Of a DNA stretch of 64,000 bases, positions 63,195-64,000 are shown piece after piece. Position 1 is the stretch's first letter. Every line of letters begins with the position of its first letter. The notes under the pieces were generated by a model. It did no database searches and was not told where the DNA came from. It saw only the letters and a program-made list of their open reading frames with translations. The stretch comes from Rhodoferax saidenbachensis (lineage in GTDB: Bacteria > Pseudomonadota > Gammaproteobacteria > Burkholderiales > Burkholderiaceae_C). Location: the NCBI RefSeq assembly GCF_001955715.1, contig NZ_CP019239.1, forward strand, positions 3,472,001 to 3,536,000, in the 5' to 3' direction. The translations under genes and the position numbers were made by a program.

Positions 63195-64000
63195 CTAATC
63201 CACGCGCGCGCCCGTGGCTTTCACCACAACTTCGTACTTGGCGCGCTCTGCCTTCATCAGGGCGTCAAACGCAGCCGGTGTGGTCGGTGTGGGCTCTGCC
63301 AGCAGATTGGCGAAGCGGGTTTTGGTTTCGGGTGACTGCAGCGCGGCCACAAAGGCGTGGTTCAACTCGGCAATACGCTCTTTGGGCGTACCGGCAGGTG
63401 CCACCAGTCCCCACCAGGTGTCGATAGAAAAGCCTTTGAGCGTTTCCGAGATGGCGGGGATGTCGGGCAACGCACTGCTGCGTTGTGCGGAGGTGACCGC
63501 TAGGGCCTTGAGTTTGCCGGAGCGGATGTTGGGCGCGGCCGTGGCCAGGTTGTCCAGGTTGTAGTCCACCTGCCCACTCAGCAAGGCCAGTTGCGCCGGG
63601 TTGCCACCGTTGTACGGGATGTGCAGCGCAAAGATGCCGGCTTCCTTCTTGAACATTTCGCCGGCCAGATGGCCTGCGCTGCCATTGCCGCCACTGCCGT
63701 AGTTGAGCTTGCTCGGGTTCGCCTTGGCGTACGCAATCAGATCGGCCAGCGTCTGGATATGCAGACGCTGCGCGGTCTCTGCATTCATGACCAGCACATT
63801 AGGCACACGCACCATTTGGGTAATGCCCGCAAAGTCGGTGGCGGCGTTGTAGGGCATCTTGGCAAACAGCCACGGATTCACCGCATGGGTCGCGGTGGCG
63901 GCAATGCCAATGGTGTAGCCATCGGGTGCGGCTTTGGCAACCGCATCGGCACCGATATTGCCGCCCGCACCGGCGCGGTTGTCCACCACCACCGTGCCCA
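63195..64000 (-). CDS. Bug family tripartite tricarboxylate transporter substrate-binding protein (partial)
   Basis: About 268 C-terminal residues; the N-terminus lies beyond the window. VVVDNRAGAGGNIGADAVAKAAPDGYTIG and YNAATDFAGITQMVRVPNVLVMN are the family blocks. Same family as the gene at 18264 but a distinct sequence. Ligand unknown. Confidence 0.92.
   Translation of the reverse strand, partial: GTVVVDNRAGAGGNIGADAVAKAAPDGYTIGIAATATHAVNPWLFAKMPYNAATDFAGITQMVRVPNVLVMNAETAQRLHIQTLADLIAYAKANPSKLNYGSGGNGSAGHLAGEMFKKEAGIFALHIPYNGGNPAQLALLSGQVDYNLDNLATAAPNIRSGKLKALAVTSAQRSSALPDIPAISETLKGFSIDTWWGLVAPAGTPKERIAELNHAFVAALQSPETKTRFANLLAEPTPTTPAAFDALMKAERAKYEVVVKATGARVD

Overview
The window is a 64 kb piece of a high-G+C betaproteobacterial chromosome. 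It most likely comes from the family Comamonadaceae (Rhodoferax, Polaromonas or Acidovorax relatives); no rRNA is present, so the genus is inferred. The evidence is the gene content: Bug/TTT solute-binding proteins, a full aa3 cytochrome oxidase assembly cluster, a PilG-H-I-J-ChpA pathway behind a rubredoxin gene, a ruvX-pyrR-pyrB-pyrC' operon, RpoH under a CIRCE operator, and two dispersed repeat families.

Layout. 1-2.1 kb: part of a polyamine-type ABC transporter. 2.1-4.25 kb: imuA-imuB mutagenesis genes behind a LexA box. 4.2-5.7 kb: an island with a TIR-domain gene ended by an attC-like site. 5.7-19.9 kb: metabolic and transport genes, namely a VOC protein with a Bcr/CflA exporter, a deacetylase with a gamma-glutamyltransferase, twin solute-binding proteins, GlxA/EamA/DUF1272, two cysteine hydrolases, an aldehyde dehydrogenase, rpoH and a Bug protein. 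19.9-29.1 kb: the cytochrome c oxidase block on the minus strand (coxB, coxA, a 37-aa ORF, ctaG, DUF2970, coxC, SURF1, a SCO-like protein, ctaA, ctaB, SCO). 29.2-40.7 kb: mixed housekeeping (methyltransferase, ComF, TrmL, MaoC, ParA, KefF-KefC, TauE, cytochrome c4, a MoxR/VWA module, tRNA-Arg). 40.7-45.5 kb: PlsC and the pyr-ruvX-algH genes. 45.5-56.8 kb: photolyase and the Pil-Chp chemosensory operon. 56.9-61.2 kb: thiD, hemL, gmhA, yccF and a transglutaminase. 61.2-64 kb: a gene-poor, lower-G+C stretch with one orphan binding protein, then a partial Bug protein.

How the genes work together. The oxidase cluster provides the three catalytic subunits, copper delivery (CtaG, SCO), heme A synthesis (CtaB, CtaA) and SURF1; hemL feeds heme synthesis. 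ImuAB and photolyase are two DNA-damage responses. PilG/H/I/J/ChpA controls type IV pilus motility. PyrB with a metal-site-less PyrC' probably forms the aspartate transcarbamoylase holoenzyme.

The most unusual signal is a repeat of about 55-60 bp, recognised in up to 12 copies. Several copies lie inside genes as in-frame coding sequence: in imuB twice, in a methyltransferase, in kefC, in pyrC', and in two signal peptides. One copy ends hemL and forms part of its terminator. The second most interesting item is the TIR gene, which has the layout of an integron cassette.
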